Shown: positions 16,250 to 26,244, counted from the first letter of the stretch. The stretch: 64,000 nt of DNA from Microbispora sp. ZYX-F-249 (GCF_039649665.1 NZ_JBDJAW010000003.1:186001-250000); one strand, 5' to 3'. Notes: generated by a model from the letters alone, not told the origin. Translations and numbers: made by a program.

Positions 16250-17704
16250 ATGGGCCGTCACACGGCAGGACGTAAGGCACGAGAGGGACAGCCGTCCCCG
16301 GCGCAGGACGGCTCTCCGGAGAGCACCGCCGACCCTGACCATCTGGCCTTCCGTCCTCCGGCGACGCCGACCGGCGCCCCGCCGGCCCCTTCCGGGATCG
16401 GCCACCCCGGGCCGCGGCAGAGCGGCGGGGACGTGCCGTGGCCGGTGCCGCCCGCGGACACGCCCGGGAATGGTGTGCCGTGGCCCGCGCCGCCCTCGCA
16501 GGCGACCGGTGGCGGCGTGCCGTGGCCCGCGCCGCCCTCGGACGCGACGACCCGGATGTTCACCGCCCTGTCGCCCGAGAGGCTGGAGTCCGAGAGCCTG
16601 GCGTCGCCCGAGCGTCCGGTGACGACCGGGCGTCCGGTGACGCCCGGGGGCGCCGGGGGCCGCGGCCTTCCCGCGCCGGGCCGGGACGACCTCGCGAAGC
16701 AGCCGAGACGCATGCGGAGGCTGGCGCTCGTGTCGGGGCTGTCCGTGCTGCTCGCCGTGGGCGTCACGACCGGCGGCGCGCGGCTGATCGCCGGGCGGAC
16801 CTCCCTGACCATGGAGCAGCCGACGACGGCCTGCCCGGTCTCCGAGGACTGCACCGCTGCGGGAGCGCCCGGCTCCGGCCAGGCCCTCGGCGAGACGCGT
16901 GCCCCGGGCGATCCGGCCGGCGACCCGGTCCAGAACGGCCGGGACCAGCCGGGACGGGAGGACGCCGGCAGAACAGGTGCCGGACAGGACGATGCCCGGA
17001 GCACCGGGAAGGACGACACCGGGAAGAACGACACCGGGAAGAACGCCGCCAAGGACGACGGCCCCAAGAACGACACGGGTAAGGACACCGCGCGGGGCGG
17101 CTCGGCGGATCCGCGGGCCACACCGGTCTCCACGGCGACCTCCGGAGGCCCGGATCGCGACCACGCGTCCGCCCGTACGCGCACCCCGTCCACCGCCGCT
17201 CCGCGCGCCTCGTCCACCGCCGCTCCGCGGGTGGGCGATGCTCCCGCCGCCGTCACGGCGGCCGGAGACAACACGGCGGCCACCGTGCCCGGCGACAGCG
17301 GGAACGGCGAGGACACGGCGGGCACGGACACGGCGGGCACGGACACGGCGCAGACCGAGTCCGCCCTCGCCGGTGACGGTGCGGCGGTGCGGGTGCGCTT
17401 CACGATGACCCGGCATGACGAGAGCGGATACACGGCGCGGCTCGCCGTACGCAACGAGGGACCTGCCCTGCCGGCCTGGACCATCCGGCTGGCCGTCGGC
17501 GGGCAGGTGACGGCGGTCGAGGGGGCGGACTGGAAGCAGCGGGGAGACACGCTGACTCTGAGCTCGCAGACCGCACTGGACGAGGGCGGCGCGCTGACGC
17601 TGACCGTCCACGCCGACGGCGCGTCCGCCGCGCCCGCCGACTGCGTGCTGTCCGAGGGCAGGTGTGAGGTGACCGGCCCCGGCCGGTCCCGGCGCCACGC
17701 CTGA
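16250..17704 (+). CDS. Anchored Pro/Thr-rich protein with CBM2-like C-terminal domain
   Basis: A 484-residue protein I do not recognise as a known gene. A Pro-rich cytosolic N-terminus with repeated VPWPxPP motifs near residues 60-100 leads to one membrane segment near 160-182 (LALVSGLSVLLAVGVTTGGA). A long Asp/Lys/Thr-rich low-complexity stretch follows to about residue 375. The final 100 residues (VRVRFTMTRHDESGYTARLA, then PAWTIRLAVGG) have the strand pattern of a family-2 cellulose-binding-like domain. It probably displays a glycan-binding domain outside the cell. ATG 16250 follows CAGGAAGGA. Confidence 0.68.
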   Translation: MGRHTAGRKAREGQPSPAQDGSPESTADPDHLAFRPPATPTGAPPAPSGIGHPGPRQSGGDVPWPVPPADTPGNGVPWPAPPSQATGGGVPWPAPPSDATTRMFTALSPERLESESLASPERPVTTGRPVTPGGAGGRGLPAPGRDDLAKQPRRMRRLALVSGLSVLLAVGVTTGGARLIAGRTSLTMEQPTTACPVSEDCTAAGAPGSGQALGETRAPGDPAGDPVQNGRDQPGREDAGRTGAGQDDARSTGKDDTGKNDTGKNAAKDDGPKNDTGKDTARGGSADPRATPVSTATSGGPDRDHASARTRTPSTAAPRASSTAAPRVGDAPAAVTAAGDNTAATVPGDSGNGEDTAGTDTAGTDTAQTESALAGDGAAVRVRFTMTRHDESGYTARLAVRNEGPALPAWTIRLAVGGQVTAVEGADWKQRGDTLTLSSQTALDEGGALTLTVHADGASAAPADCVLSEGRCEVTGPGRSRRHA

Positions 17705-17926
17705 GCCGCCCTCATCGGGTCCGCGGGTCGCGGCGTCGCGGTGATCGGCCGACCTGCCGCCATCCGACCCTCCGGCTGGGCACGGCTTTGGTCGGCGTGG
17801 CCGTTAGGGCGACCTGCCGGTCTCCGGATCGTCCGGCTGTGCGGGGGTGGCGCCGGCCGGTCCTCGCGGCCCGTCCGGGATGGGGCGTTTGCGGGGAGGC
17901 GGGGGGTGCTTTGGTTGGATTGGCCC

Positions 17927-18724
<798 letters not shown>

Positions 18725-18801
18725 ACGCCGACTCGCACCGTCGAGGTCGGCACAGGACCCGGGCCGTCCGGCGGCCTGGAGTGGTGCCGGGCGGCGACCA
18801 C

Positions 18802-18834
18802 GCCGGCCGCGCCCGTACCCATGGCGCGGCCGGC
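18802..18834. terminator. Bidirectional terminator between thiD and trmO
   Basis: Arms 18802-18813 (GCCGGCCGCGCC) and 18823-18834 are perfectly complementary over 12 bases with a 9-base loop. It lies between the converging ends of thiD and trmO. Confidence 0.75.
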
Positions 18835-18838
18835 GGTG

Positions 18839-19243
18839 TCATCGGTCGGGTGTGAGGAGAGGCTTCACGTCCAGGATCGGGGTCGCGTCGAGGGCTTCGA
18901 GGTTGCCGACATGGACGCGCGTTCCGTCGATGGCGAGGATGCGCACTTCATGCAGGCCGATCGGGTTGGGCCGGTCGGGACTGCGGGTGGTGAAGACGCC
19001 GGCGCGCGGGCGTGTGGCGTCACCGCGAGGGTGGACGGTGAGCGTGTCACGGTCGGCACGGTCGAGCCAGGTGAGCAGGAGCACGTCGGTGCCGGGGGAC
19101 AGGCCCTCCAGGGCGGGCGCGTACCGTTCGTCGAAGACCAGCCAGGCGGCGGGGGCGCCTTCGTCGGCTTGCAGGGGTGCCACCGCTCGATCGGTGAGGG
19201 GCGATTCGACTCGCCCGATCACGCGCAGCGTGCATTCGGTCAA
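18839..19243 (-). CDS. trmO: tRNA (N6-threonylcarbamoyladenosine(37)-N6)-methyltransferase TrmO
   Basis: A SAM-dependent tRNA methyltransferase of the TsaA/YaeB fold. It shows VIGRVESPLTD near the start, WLVFDERYAPAL, LLLTWLDRADRD and the signature GVFTTRSPDRPNPIGLHEVR, then GTRVHVGNLEALDATPILDVKP. TTG 19243 is preferred because GAAGGGA precedes it by about 8 bases and homologues start here. ATG 19306 would add 21 residues without family similarity. The enzyme methylates t6A37 in some threonine tRNAs. From TTG the protein has 134 residues. Confidence 0.88.
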   Translation of the reverse strand: MTECTLRVIGRVESPLTDRAVAPLQADEGAPAAWLVFDERYAPALEGLSPGTDVLLLTWLDRADRDTLTVHPRGDATRPRAGVFTTRSPDRPNPIGLHEVRILAIDGTRVHVGNLEALDATPILDVKPLLTPDR

Positions 19244-19455
19244 CAGCTGAATCCCTTCGAGTTCGCCGATGTCCGGAAGGGCGTCGGCGTGCCAGATCCG
19301 ACCCATGATCCAACGCGTGCGGGCCCTCCGTGGTGCGCAATTCCGAAAAACGTCGCATAAGAAGCGGGAGCCCGCCGTGCGCCGCTGAGACCGGGCCCTT
19401 CCGCGGCAGGCGTGCGTGGTGGCGGCGGTGTAGCCGGTAGGCCCGGCGGAAATCG

Positions 19456-20298
19456 TCATCGGAAGGCGTCGGCGTGCTCGGCGGCCCACTGCCGGAACGT
19501 CCGCGCGGGCCTTCCGGTGATCTTCTCCACGGTCGGAGTGACCAGGTCGGAGCGGGGGCGCCGGGTGCTCGCCAGCAGCGCCTCGACCAGGGCGGGCGGC
19601 CGTCCGTCCGAGAGCATCCGCTCCCGTGCCGCCTCCACGGGGATCTTCTCGAAGCGCAGCGGACGCCCGATCGCCTCGCCGATCACGCGGACCTGGTCGG
19701 CCCTGCTCACCACCTGGGGCCCGGTCAGCACGTGCGTGGCGCCCACGTGCCCGCCTCCGGTCAGCACGCGCGCCGCCACGGCTGCGACGTCACCCTGGTG
19801 GATCACCGCAGTGGGGGCGATGTCGGGGCCGCGTACGACACCGTCCTGGCGAATCTGCCCGGCCCATCCCAGCGCGTTGGAGGCGATCGTGTCTGCCCGC
19901 AGGACGGTCGGCTCCAGGTCCGACGCCTCGACGAGGCTCTCCATGTCGGCGTGGAGCTGGTTGATCGGATCGGTCTGCCGCTCGGCGTCGTCGCTCACCC
20001 CGGACGACGACAGGTAGACGAGGCGGCGGGCGGAGCCCGCGACGGCGGCGAGAACGGTGGGCGCGCCCTCGGACGTGAGGAAGGGCCAGACCAGGAACAC
20101 CGTCGTGATCCCGGCGAGCGCCCGCAGGAGGGTTTCCGGTTCGGACAGGTCGCCTGTCGCGATCTCCACGCCTGGGGGCAGGCGGGTCGTCCGGGCGTCG
20201 CGCACGAACGCGCGCACCGGGACGCCGGCGGCGACGAGCCGAGCGGTCACCTCCCGGCCGACGTTGCCGGTCGCGCCCGTCACGAGGATTCGAGTCAT
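19456..20298 (-). CDS. NmrA-like NAD(P)-binding protein (SDR superfamily)
   Basis: A 280-residue atypical SDR. It starts with the glycine-rich loop ILVTGATGNVGREV, continues with FVRDARTTRLP (a phosphate-binding Arg hinting at NADPH), and has the VYLSSSGVSDD and HADMESLVEASDLEPTVLRA blocks of the NmrA/HSCARG/quinone reductase 2 group. Classical YxxxK catalysis is absent. It may be a redox sensor or a quinone-type reductase. ATG 20298 is preferred to TTG 20310. It shares no operon with rpmB because a strong hairpin separates them. Confidence 0.85.
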   Translation of the reverse strand: MTRILVTGATGNVGREVTARLVAAGVPVRAFVRDARTTRLPPGVEIATGDLSEPETLLRALAGITTVFLVWPFLTSEGAPTVLAAVAGSARRLVYLSSSGVSDDAERQTDPINQLHADMESLVEASDLEPTVLRADTIASNALGWAGQIRQDGVVRGPDIAPTAVIHQGDVAAVAARVLTGGGHVGATHVLTGPQVVSRADQVRVIGEAIGRPLRFEKIPVEAARERMLSDGRPPALVEALLASTRRPRSDLVTPTVEKITGRPARTFRQWAAEHADAFR

Positions 20299-20356
20299 GA
20301 TCGTGGTCAACCGGCCCGGGCCCGGCGTATTCCCGGTGCCGGCGTCACGCCGGACG

Positions 20357-20396
20357 CGCGAGAGCCCGCCACCGGAACCGGTGGCGGGCTCTCGCG
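20357..20396 (-). terminator. Strong 19-bp hairpin after rpmB
   Basis: Arms 20357-20375 and 20378-20396 (CGCGAGAGCCCGCCACCGG and its complement) pair perfectly over 19 bases around only AA, so the tip opens in practice to a slightly larger loop. It lies 13 bases beyond the rpmB stop codon and should terminate that transcript. Confidence 0.85.
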
Positions 20397-20408
20397 AATG
20401 TCAGACGG

Positions 20409-20594
20409 TCAGCGCGTGACCTTGCCCGCCTTGATGCAGGAGGTGCAGACGTTCATCCGCTTCGGCGTCCCGTTGACCACCGCGCGCACGGTCTGGATGT
20501 TGGGGTTCCAGCGGCGGCGGGTGCGGCGGTGCGAGTGGGAGATGTTGTTGCCGAAAATCGGCTTCTTGGCGCAGACGTCGCAGACGGAAGCCAC
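20409..20594 (-). CDS. rpmB: 50S ribosomal protein L28
   Basis: A 61-residue L28 of the C+ (zinc-type) form, with CxxC pairs at CDVC near residue 5 and CTSC near residue 50, and the family text [23 protein letters not shown] 20594 follows GGAGCG. It is divergent from the DAK2 gene. Many actinobacteria carry a second, Zur-regulated cysteine-free L28, but no Zur site is visible here, so this is the zinc-replete copy. Confidence 0.96.
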   Translation of the reverse strand: MASVCDVCAKKPIFGNNISHSHRRTRRRWNPNIQTVRAVVNGTPKRMNVCTSCIKAGKVTR

Positions 20595-20800
20595 GGTAAT
20601 CGCTCCTTTGAATCAGTCGATCGGCCCGGCGCCGGTGCAGCGGCTCGTCCGAGCAATGCCGGGACAACCGGCTGGCCACACGAGGATATCCGATGTTCAC
20701 CGGTGCACGCCAAACGGGACTCCGGCGAACGGGGATAGTCTCGTACCCGCCAACGGTAGCGCATCGAGGGGCTGGAGCGCGCGGAAGGAAGGGCGGCCGG

Positions 20801-22375
20801 ATGCTCAAGGAGCTCGATCCCCCCGCGGTGCGCCGCTGGTCCCGCCACTGCGCGGCGGCCCTGGGCCGGGCCAGGGCGGAGATCGACGCGCTCAACGTGT
20901 TCCCCGTCCCCGACGGCGACACCGGCACGAACCTGCACCTCACGATCCTGTCGGCGGCCGAGGCGGTGGACGAGCTGCCCGGCGACGCGGACGCGGGCGC
21001 CACCTGGGAGGCCCTGACGCGCGGCGCCCTGCTCGGCGCGCGGGGCAACTCCGGGGTGATCGTCAGCCAGGCGCTGAGAGGCATGGGCGAGGTGCTCGGG
21101 CACGCGCCGGGCGGCGGCGCCGACCTGCGTGACGGCCTGACGAGGGCGGCCGAGATGGCCAGGGCGGCGGTGGTCCGGCCCGTGGAGGGCACCGTGCTGA
21201 GCGTGCTGTCGGCCGCGGCGCACGCCGTACGCGACACGCCCGACGACCTGGCCGAGGTGGCCTGCCGGGCGGCGGGCGAGGCGCGGCGGGCGCTGCGCCG
21301 CACGACGGAGCAGTTGGACGCGCTGTCCCGCAACGGAGTGGTGGACGCGGGCGCGGCCGGCCTGGTGATCATGCTGGAGAGCCTGTCCGAGGTCGTGACC
21401 GAGGCGTACAGCGAGCGGCACGAGGTGCCCGCCCCGGCCGCGCGGATCGCGCCGGAGGAGCTCGGACGGCAGGACGCGGGCGGCCCCGGATACGAGGTCA
21501 TGTATCTCCTGGACGCGGGCGCGGGCGAGGTGGGCCGGCTGAGGGGCGAGCTCGACGCGCTCGGGGACAGCCTGGTGATCGTCGGCGGGGAGGGCCTGTG
21601 GAACGTCCACGTCCACGTGGACGACGCGGGCGCGGCCATCGAGGCCGGTCTCCGGGCCGGGCGCCCGCACCGGATCAAGGTGACCTACCTCGGGGGACGG
21701 CCGCACGAGCCGCGCCCGGTGACGGGCGTGGTCGCGGTCGCCGCCGGGGACGGCCTGGCGGCGCTGTTCCGGGAGGCGGGAGCGGTGGTCGTGCGGCGTG
21801 AGCCGGGCTCGGCCCCGACGGCGGCGGCCCTGCTGCGGGCCGTCCGCGAGGCCGGGACCGAGGTGGCGGTGCTGCCCAACGACGCCGCGGTGTACGACGT
21901 CGCCGTGGCCGCCGCGGAGATCGCCAGGGAGGAGGGCGTGACGGTGAGCGTCCTGCCCACCCGGGCGTCGGTGCAGGGCCTGGCCGCGCTGGCCGTGCAC
22001 GACCCGCTGCGCCGATTCGACGACGACATCGTGGCGATGACGGACGCCGCCGGGCACACCCGCCACGGCCATGTGTGGGTCGCCGACCGTGCGGCGATGA
22101 CCAGTGTCGGGCTGTGCCGGATCGGCGACGTGCTCGGCGTGGTGGACGGTGAGGTCGCGCTGATCGGCGCGGACCTGGCCGCTACCGCGGTCGAGGTCGT
22201 CCGGCGCCTGGTCTCGGGCGGCAGCGAGATGGTCACGCTCGTCACCGGCTCCGGCGCGCCCGGGGCGCTCCTCCACGCCGTACGCGACCATCTGGAGCGC
22301 GTCCGCCCGGATCTGGAGATCGTCGTGTACGAGGGCGGCCAGGGCGGCTACCCCCTCCTGGTCGGCGTCGAGTAG
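20801..22375 (+). CDS. DAK2/DegV-type kinase (FakA/YloV family)
   Basis: A 524-residue protein. The N-terminal DAK2 kinase domain has NVFPVPDGDTGTNLHLT near residues 31-47 (ATP/Mg-binding Asp residues) and RGARGNSGVIVSQ-type text near 80-92. A middle DegV-like region with GEGLWNVHVHVDDAG and a C-terminal domain with GVVAVAAGDGLAALFRE and the NDAAVYDVAVAAAEIA block follow. In Firmicutes this family phosphorylates fatty acids with a separate FakB lipid carrier. No FakB gene is adjacent here, so the substrate is unproven. GGAAGGAAGGG precedes ATG 20801. It sits directly before recG. Confidence 0.9.
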   Translation: MLKELDPPAVRRWSRHCAAALGRARAEIDALNVFPVPDGDTGTNLHLTILSAAEAVDELPGDADAGATWEALTRGALLGARGNSGVIVSQALRGMGEVLGHAPGGGADLRDGLTRAAEMARAAVVRPVEGTVLSVLSAAAHAVRDTPDDLAEVACRAAGEARRALRRTTEQLDALSRNGVVDAGAAGLVIMLESLSEVVTEAYSERHEVPAPAARIAPEELGRQDAGGPGYEVMYLLDAGAGEVGRLRGELDALGDSLVIVGGEGLWNVHVHVDDAGAAIEAGLRAGRPHRIKVTYLGGRPHEPRPVTGVVAVAAGDGLAALFREAGAVVVRREPGSAPTAAALLRAVREAGTEVAVLPNDAAVYDVAVAAAEIAREEGVTVSVLPTRASVQGLAALAVHDPLRRFDDDIVAMTDAAGHTRHGHVWVADRAAMTSVGLCRIGDVLGVVDGEVALIGADLAATAVEVVRRLVSGGSEMVTLVTGSGAPGALLHAVRDHLERVRPDLEIVVYEGGQGGYPLLVGVE

Positions 22376-22411
22376 CCGGATTGTCGGCCGCTACGGGTAG
22401 AAATTGGTGAC

Positions 22412-24574
22412 GTGACGAGCTTCGACGAGCCGCTCAAGAAGGTGGTCGGCAGGTCGGCCGCCCCATTGGAGAGCGCGCTGGGCATCAGCACGGTCGGTGA
22501 GCTGCTGCGCCACTACCCGCGGCGGTACGCGCAGCGCGGGGAGCTGACGCCCATCGCGTCGCTGGAGCACGACGAGCACGTCACCGTGGTCGCGAAGGTG
22601 TCGTCCGCCGTGCGCAGGCCGATGAAGAACCGGCAGGGCACCTGGCTCGACATCGAGGTGACCGACGGCAAGGAGAAGCTGCACCTGGCCTTCTTCGGCA
22701 AGGGCGCCTACGTCGCCGAGCAGCGGCTCACTCCCGGCACCGAGGCGATGTTCTCCGGCAAGGTCGGCGTCTTCGTCGGCGGACGGACCAGGCGCGTCTC
22801 GCTCACCCATCCCGAGTACGAGTCGTTCGACGAGACGGAGGAGACGGCCGAGGAGTTCGCCTCCGCGCTGGTGCCGATCTACCCCTCCGCCCAGGGGCTG
22901 CCGAGCTGGAAGATCCGCCGGGCCGTGCGCACGGTGCTCGACGTGCTCAGCCTGGACGACCCGGTGCCCGCCGAGATACGGGAGCGGCTGGGGCTGCTGC
23001 CGTTCGAGGAGGCGCTGCGGCGCGTCCACCGGCCCCGCAGCCAGACCGACGTCACCCGGTCCCACGACCGGCTGAAGTTCGACGAGGCGTTCGTCCTGCA
23101 GGCCGTCCTGGTGCGGCGGCGCATGGCCGCGTCCGCCTGGCTCGCCAGGGCCCGCCCCGGGCGCGACGACGGGCTGCTGCACGAGTTCGACGCGCGGCTG
23201 CCGTTCCAGCTCACCGAGGGGCAGCGGCTGGTCGGCGAGGAGATCGCCGCGGACCTCGCCCGTGAGCACCCCATGCACCGGCTCCTGCAGGGCGAGGTGG
23301 GCGCGGGCAAGACCGTGGTCGCGCTGCGCGCGATGCTCCAGGTGGTCGACTCCGGCGGCCAGGCCGTGCTGCTCGCGCCCACCGAGGTCCTCGCCCAGCA
23401 GCACCACCGGTCGATCGTGAACATGCTCGGCGATCTCGCGGCCGGCGGGATGTTCGGCGGGACGGCGGTCGCGCTGCTCACCGGTTCGATGGGGGCCGCC
23501 GCGCGGCGGAGCGCGCTGCTCGACGCGGCCTCCGGAGCGGCCGGCATCGTGATCGGCACCCACGCCGTGCTGCAGGAGCACGTCCAGTTCGCCGATCTCG
23601 GGCTGGTCGTCGTCGACGAGCAGCACAGGTTCGGCGTCGAGCAGCGCGACGCCCTGCGCGAGAAGGGCGGCGGCGGCCGTCCCCACGTGCTCGTCATGAC
23701 GGCGACGCCGATCCCGCGCACGGTCGCGATGACCGTGTTCGGCGACCTGGAGGTGTCCACGCTGTCCCAGCTCCCCTCGGGCCGGGCCCCGATCACCACC
23801 CACGTGGTGCCCGCCGCGGAGAAGCCCCACTTCCTCGACCGCGCCTGGCAGCGGGTCCGCGAGGAGGTCGGCCTGGGCCGCCAGGCGTACGTCGTGTGCC
23901 CGCGCATCGGAGACCAGGAGGGCGACGAGGGCGACCTGGCGAAGGACGACGACGAGCGCAGGCCGCCCCTGGCGGTGCTCGACGTCGCGCGCATGCTCGC
24001 GGAGGGGCCGCTGGCCGGCCTGCGGATCGAGGCGCTGCACGGCAAGCTCGCGCCCGAGGACAAGGACGCGGTGATGCGCGCCTTCGCCCGGGGCGAGATC
24101 GACGTCCTGGTCGCGACCACGGTCATCGAGGTCGGCGTCGACGTCCCCAACTCGTCGGTGATGGTCATCATGGACGCCGACCGTTTCGGCGTCTCCCAGC
24201 TCCACCAGTTGCGCGGCCGGGTCGGCCGGGGCGGCCTGCCCGGACTGTGCCTGCTCGTGAGCGAGGCACCGGAGGGCACCCAGGCGCGCCGCAGGCTCGA
24301 CGCGGTGGCGACGACCCTCGACGGCTTCGAGCTGTCCCGTGTCGACCTGGAGCAGCGCCGGGAGGGCGACGTGCTCGGCGCCGCCCAGTCGGGGCGCAGG
24401 TCGTCGCTCAAGCTGCTGCAGCTCCTGCGTGACGAGGACGTGATCGAGACGGCCCGGACCGAGGCGACGTCCCTGTTGTCCGCCGATCCCGAGCTGTCGG
24501 CCCACTCGGCCCTGCGCGCCGAGATCGACACCATGGTCGCCGACGAGCGCGCCGAGTTCCTCGAGAAAGCGTGA
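22412..24574 (+). CDS. recG: ATP-dependent DNA helicase RecG
   Basis: A 720-residue branched-DNA helicase that remodels stalled replication forks. An N-terminal wedge/OB domain (residues about 50-160) precedes superfamily-2 motifs: Walker A GEVGAGKTVVALRAM near 292-306, motif Ib LLAPTEVLAQQH, DEQH box VVVDEQHRFGVEQR near 400, motif III MTATPIPRT, and the C-terminal QLHQLRGRVGRGG with the RecG TRG-type tail. GTG 22412 is the likely start, just 36 bases after the DAK2 stop. Length is usual. Confidence 0.96.
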   Translation: MTSFDEPLKKVVGRSAAPLESALGISTVGELLRHYPRRYAQRGELTPIASLEHDEHVTVVAKVSSAVRRPMKNRQGTWLDIEVTDGKEKLHLAFFGKGAYVAEQRLTPGTEAMFSGKVGVFVGGRTRRVSLTHPEYESFDETEETAEEFASALVPIYPSAQGLPSWKIRRAVRTVLDVLSLDDPVPAEIRERLGLLPFEEALRRVHRPRSQTDVTRSHDRLKFDEAFVLQAVLVRRRMAASAWLARARPGRDDGLLHEFDARLPFQLTEGQRLVGEEIAADLAREHPMHRLLQGEVGAGKTVVALRAMLQVVDSGGQAVLLAPTEVLAQQHHRSIVNMLGDLAAGGMFGGTAVALLTGSMGAAARRSALLDAASGAAGIVIGTHAVLQEHVQFADLGLVVVDEQHRFGVEQRDALREKGGGGRPHVLVMTATPIPRTVAMTVFGDLEVSTLSQLPSGRAPITTHVVPAAEKPHFLDRAWQRVREEVGLGRQAYVVCPRIGDQEGDEGDLAKDDDERRPPLAVLDVARMLAEGPLAGLRIEALHGKLAPEDKDAVMRAFARGEIDVLVATTVIEVGVDVPNSSVMVIMDADRFGVSQLHQLRGRVGRGGLPGLCLLVSEAPEGTQARRRLDAVATTLDGFELSRVDLEQRREGDVLGAAQSGRRSSLKLLQLLRDEDVIETARTEATSLLSADPELSAHSALRAEIDTMVADERAEFLEKA

Positions 24575-24645
24575 TCGCCGTCCCCTCGCGGTGGCGCCCC
24601 CGGGGAGCGGGGGCGCCGCGGCCTGCGACGGGGGCCGGAAAGTGA

Positions 24646-24675
24646 AACGGGCGCCGTGTGAACACGGCGCCCGTT
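24646..24675 (+). terminator. 14-bp stem terminator after recG
   Basis: Arms 24646-24659 (AACGGGCGCCGTGT) and 24662-24675 pair perfectly around GA. It lies 71 bases past the recG stop and should separate recG from rsmD. Confidence 0.8.
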
Positions 24676-25025
24676 AAGGACCCAGAGCCCGGCCTTGGGA
24701 CGGCCTCCCCCCGAATGCCGTCCCCGGCCGGGCCCACCCTCGGGTCAGGTGCCGAGGGCGCCGGCGTGCGGAAGGGCTCACGACCACGCCGGCCGGCCTT
24801 CCCCTGGGTCACCGTGAAGGCCGCAGAACTCATGATGCTCATGTGACGGAGCGCGGGATACGGCTCTTACTCATTCGTCGCCGCCGCTTGCCCACTCTTG
24901 ACCTCGTGCCCCTCCCGTCAATCTGTGCCCCGTCACGTCGCCCAGAGCGGTACCTCGCTGCGTTGTCGCCCCACCCACGAGGATTCCTCGCAAGCTCAGA
25001 ATCTCCGCGGGGCCCGGGCAAGATC

Positions 25026-25046
25026 GCTCGTAGCTCCGCTACGAGC
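25026..25046. repeat. Perfect 9-bp hairpin in a gene-free stretch
   Basis: GCTCGTAGC and GCTACGAGC flank TCC. It is followed on the plus strand by the pyrimidine-rich CTCCTCCTCCGCC. It could be a terminator or part of a structured RNA; there is no gene close upstream that needs a terminator here. Confidence 0.6.
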
Positions 25047-25181
25047 TCCTCCTCCGCCTTGCGATGCGCCACTCTGGACACCGCTCCGATCGGGCAAACC
25101 TTGTCGGTCGCGGCACTGGTCGATCTCTCCGCCCATGGCCCGCCGTGCCGGGAAGGCCGTCGCGGGCGGGACAATGATGAC

Positions 25182-25751
25182 GTGACGCGGGTGATCGCAG
25201 GGACGGCGGGGGGACGCAGGCTCGCCGTGCCGCCGGGGAGATCGACCAGGCCGACGAGCGACCGCACCAGGGAGGGCCTGTTCGCCACCGTGGGCTCCAC
25301 GCTCGGCTCGCTCGACGGGGCCCGGGTCCTCGACCTGTACGCCGGGTCGGGCGCCGTGGGGCTCGAGGCGCTGAGCAGAGGGGCCGCCCACGCGCTGCTG
25401 GTCGAGTCGGACGCCAGGGCCGCGCGCACGATCAGGGAGAACATCGCGTCGCTCGGGCTTCCGGGGGCGTCCCTGCGGGCCGAGAAGGCCGAGCGGGTGG
25501 TGGGCCGTCCGTGCGAGGAGCCGTACGACTTCGTCTTCGCCGACCCGCCCTACGCGGTCTCCGACGAGGCGGTCTCCCGGGTGCTGACGGCGCTGCGCGA
25601 CAACGGCTGGCTGGCCGAGGGCGCACTCGTGGCCGTGGAGCGGGAGTCGAGGGGTAAGGACCTGCTGTGGCCCGAGGGCTTCACGGAAGACAGGGTCCGT
25701 CGGTACGGCGAAGCGGCCGTTTGGTACGGTCGCGCAGCCGGGAACCCGTAA
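25182..25751 (+). CDS. rsmD: 16S rRNA (guanine(966)-N2)-methyltransferase
   Basis: A 189-residue Rossmann-fold methyltransferase that modifies G966 in the small-subunit rRNA. It shows the start TRVIAGTAGGRRLAVPPG, TRPTSDRTREGLFATV, SAM motif I VLDLYAGSGAVGLEALSRGA (near 49-68), and catalytic ADPPY (near 120). GTG 25182 is chosen because the family begins exactly there. The much longer upstream frame is open only because of base composition. It is followed by coaD after 16 bases, a very common pair. Confidence 0.94.
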   Translation: MTRVIAGTAGGRRLAVPPGRSTRPTSDRTREGLFATVGSTLGSLDGARVLDLYAGSGAVGLEALSRGAAHALLVESDARAARTIRENIASLGLPGASLRAEKAERVVGRPCEEPYDFVFADPPYAVSDEAVSRVLTALRDNGWLAEGALVAVERESRGKDLLWPEGFTEDRVRRYGEAAVWYGRAAGNP

Positions 25752-25767
25752 ATCATGGGGGTGCGCC

Positions 25768-26244
25768 TTGCGTCGCGTCGTCTGCCCGGGATCGTTCGAT
25801 CCCGTGACCAACGGACATCTGGACATCATCGGCCGGACATCACGGTTGTACGACGAGGTCGTCGTGGCCGTGCTCATCAACATCGAGAAGCACAGCCTTT
25901 TCACCGTGGACGAACGCATCGAGATGCTCCAGGCGGTGACGAAGGAGTACGGCAACGTCCGCGTGGAGAAGTTCCACGGTCTGCTGGTCGACTTCTGCCG
26001 GCAGCAGGGCATCCCGTCCATCGTGAAGGGCCTGCGCGCGGTCAGCGACTTCGACTACGAGCTGCAGATGGCCCAGCTCAACTACCGGATGTCGGGTGTG
26101 GAGACGCTTTTCATGTCCACCAATCCGGAGTACTCGTTCCTGTCGTCCAGCAGGCTCAAGGAGATAGCGCGCTACGGCGGGGACGTCTCCGGCCTGGTCC
26201 CGGACCTCGTCCACCAGCTGCTCGTGGAGCGGCTCAGAGGCTGA
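25768..26244 (+). CDS. coaD: Phosphopantetheine adenylyltransferase
   Basis: A 158-residue nucleotidyltransferase for the fourth step of coenzyme A synthesis. It contains the T/HxGH-type motif GSFDPVTNGHLDIIGR near residues 8-23, KGLRAVSDFDYELQMAQLN near 87-105, and the C-terminal ATP motif SFLSSSRLKEIARYGGDVS near 124-142. The start is TTG 25768 after GGGGG; no better codon precedes the conserved first strand RRVVCPGSF. It is probably cotranscribed with rsmD. Confidence 0.95.
   Translation: MRRVVCPGSFDPVTNGHLDIIGRTSRLYDEVVVAVLINIEKHSLFTVDERIEMLQAVTKEYGNVRVEKFHGLLVDFCRQQGIPSIVKGLRAVSDFDYELQMAQLNYRMSGVETLFMSTNPEYSFLSSSRLKEIARYGGDVSGLVPDLVHQLLVERLRG

Larger units (their letters stand above)
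24575..25181. other. 607-base interval without a supported gene
   Basis: It begins with the recG terminator (24646-24675). From 24676 to 25181 neither strand gives a convincing protein. Frames are open on both strands but have poor start sites. A minus-strand frame near 25000-25070 reads KAEEELVAELRAILPG, which looks protein-like but lacks a start signal and homology I recognise. A perfect 9-base hairpin lies at 25026-25046, and the segment looks less GC-rich than its neighbours. Confidence 0.6.

Noticed and set aside
17705-17926. TPP riboswitch before thiD
   Set aside because: Neither of the conserved core elements nor the required stems could be found in the 222-base interval.
24408-24842. 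Minus-strand frame starting MSIMSSAAFTVTQGKAG, suggesting a small secreted peptide
   Set aside because: No ribosome-binding site precedes it, it runs through the recG terminator and into recG, and it has no recognised motif.
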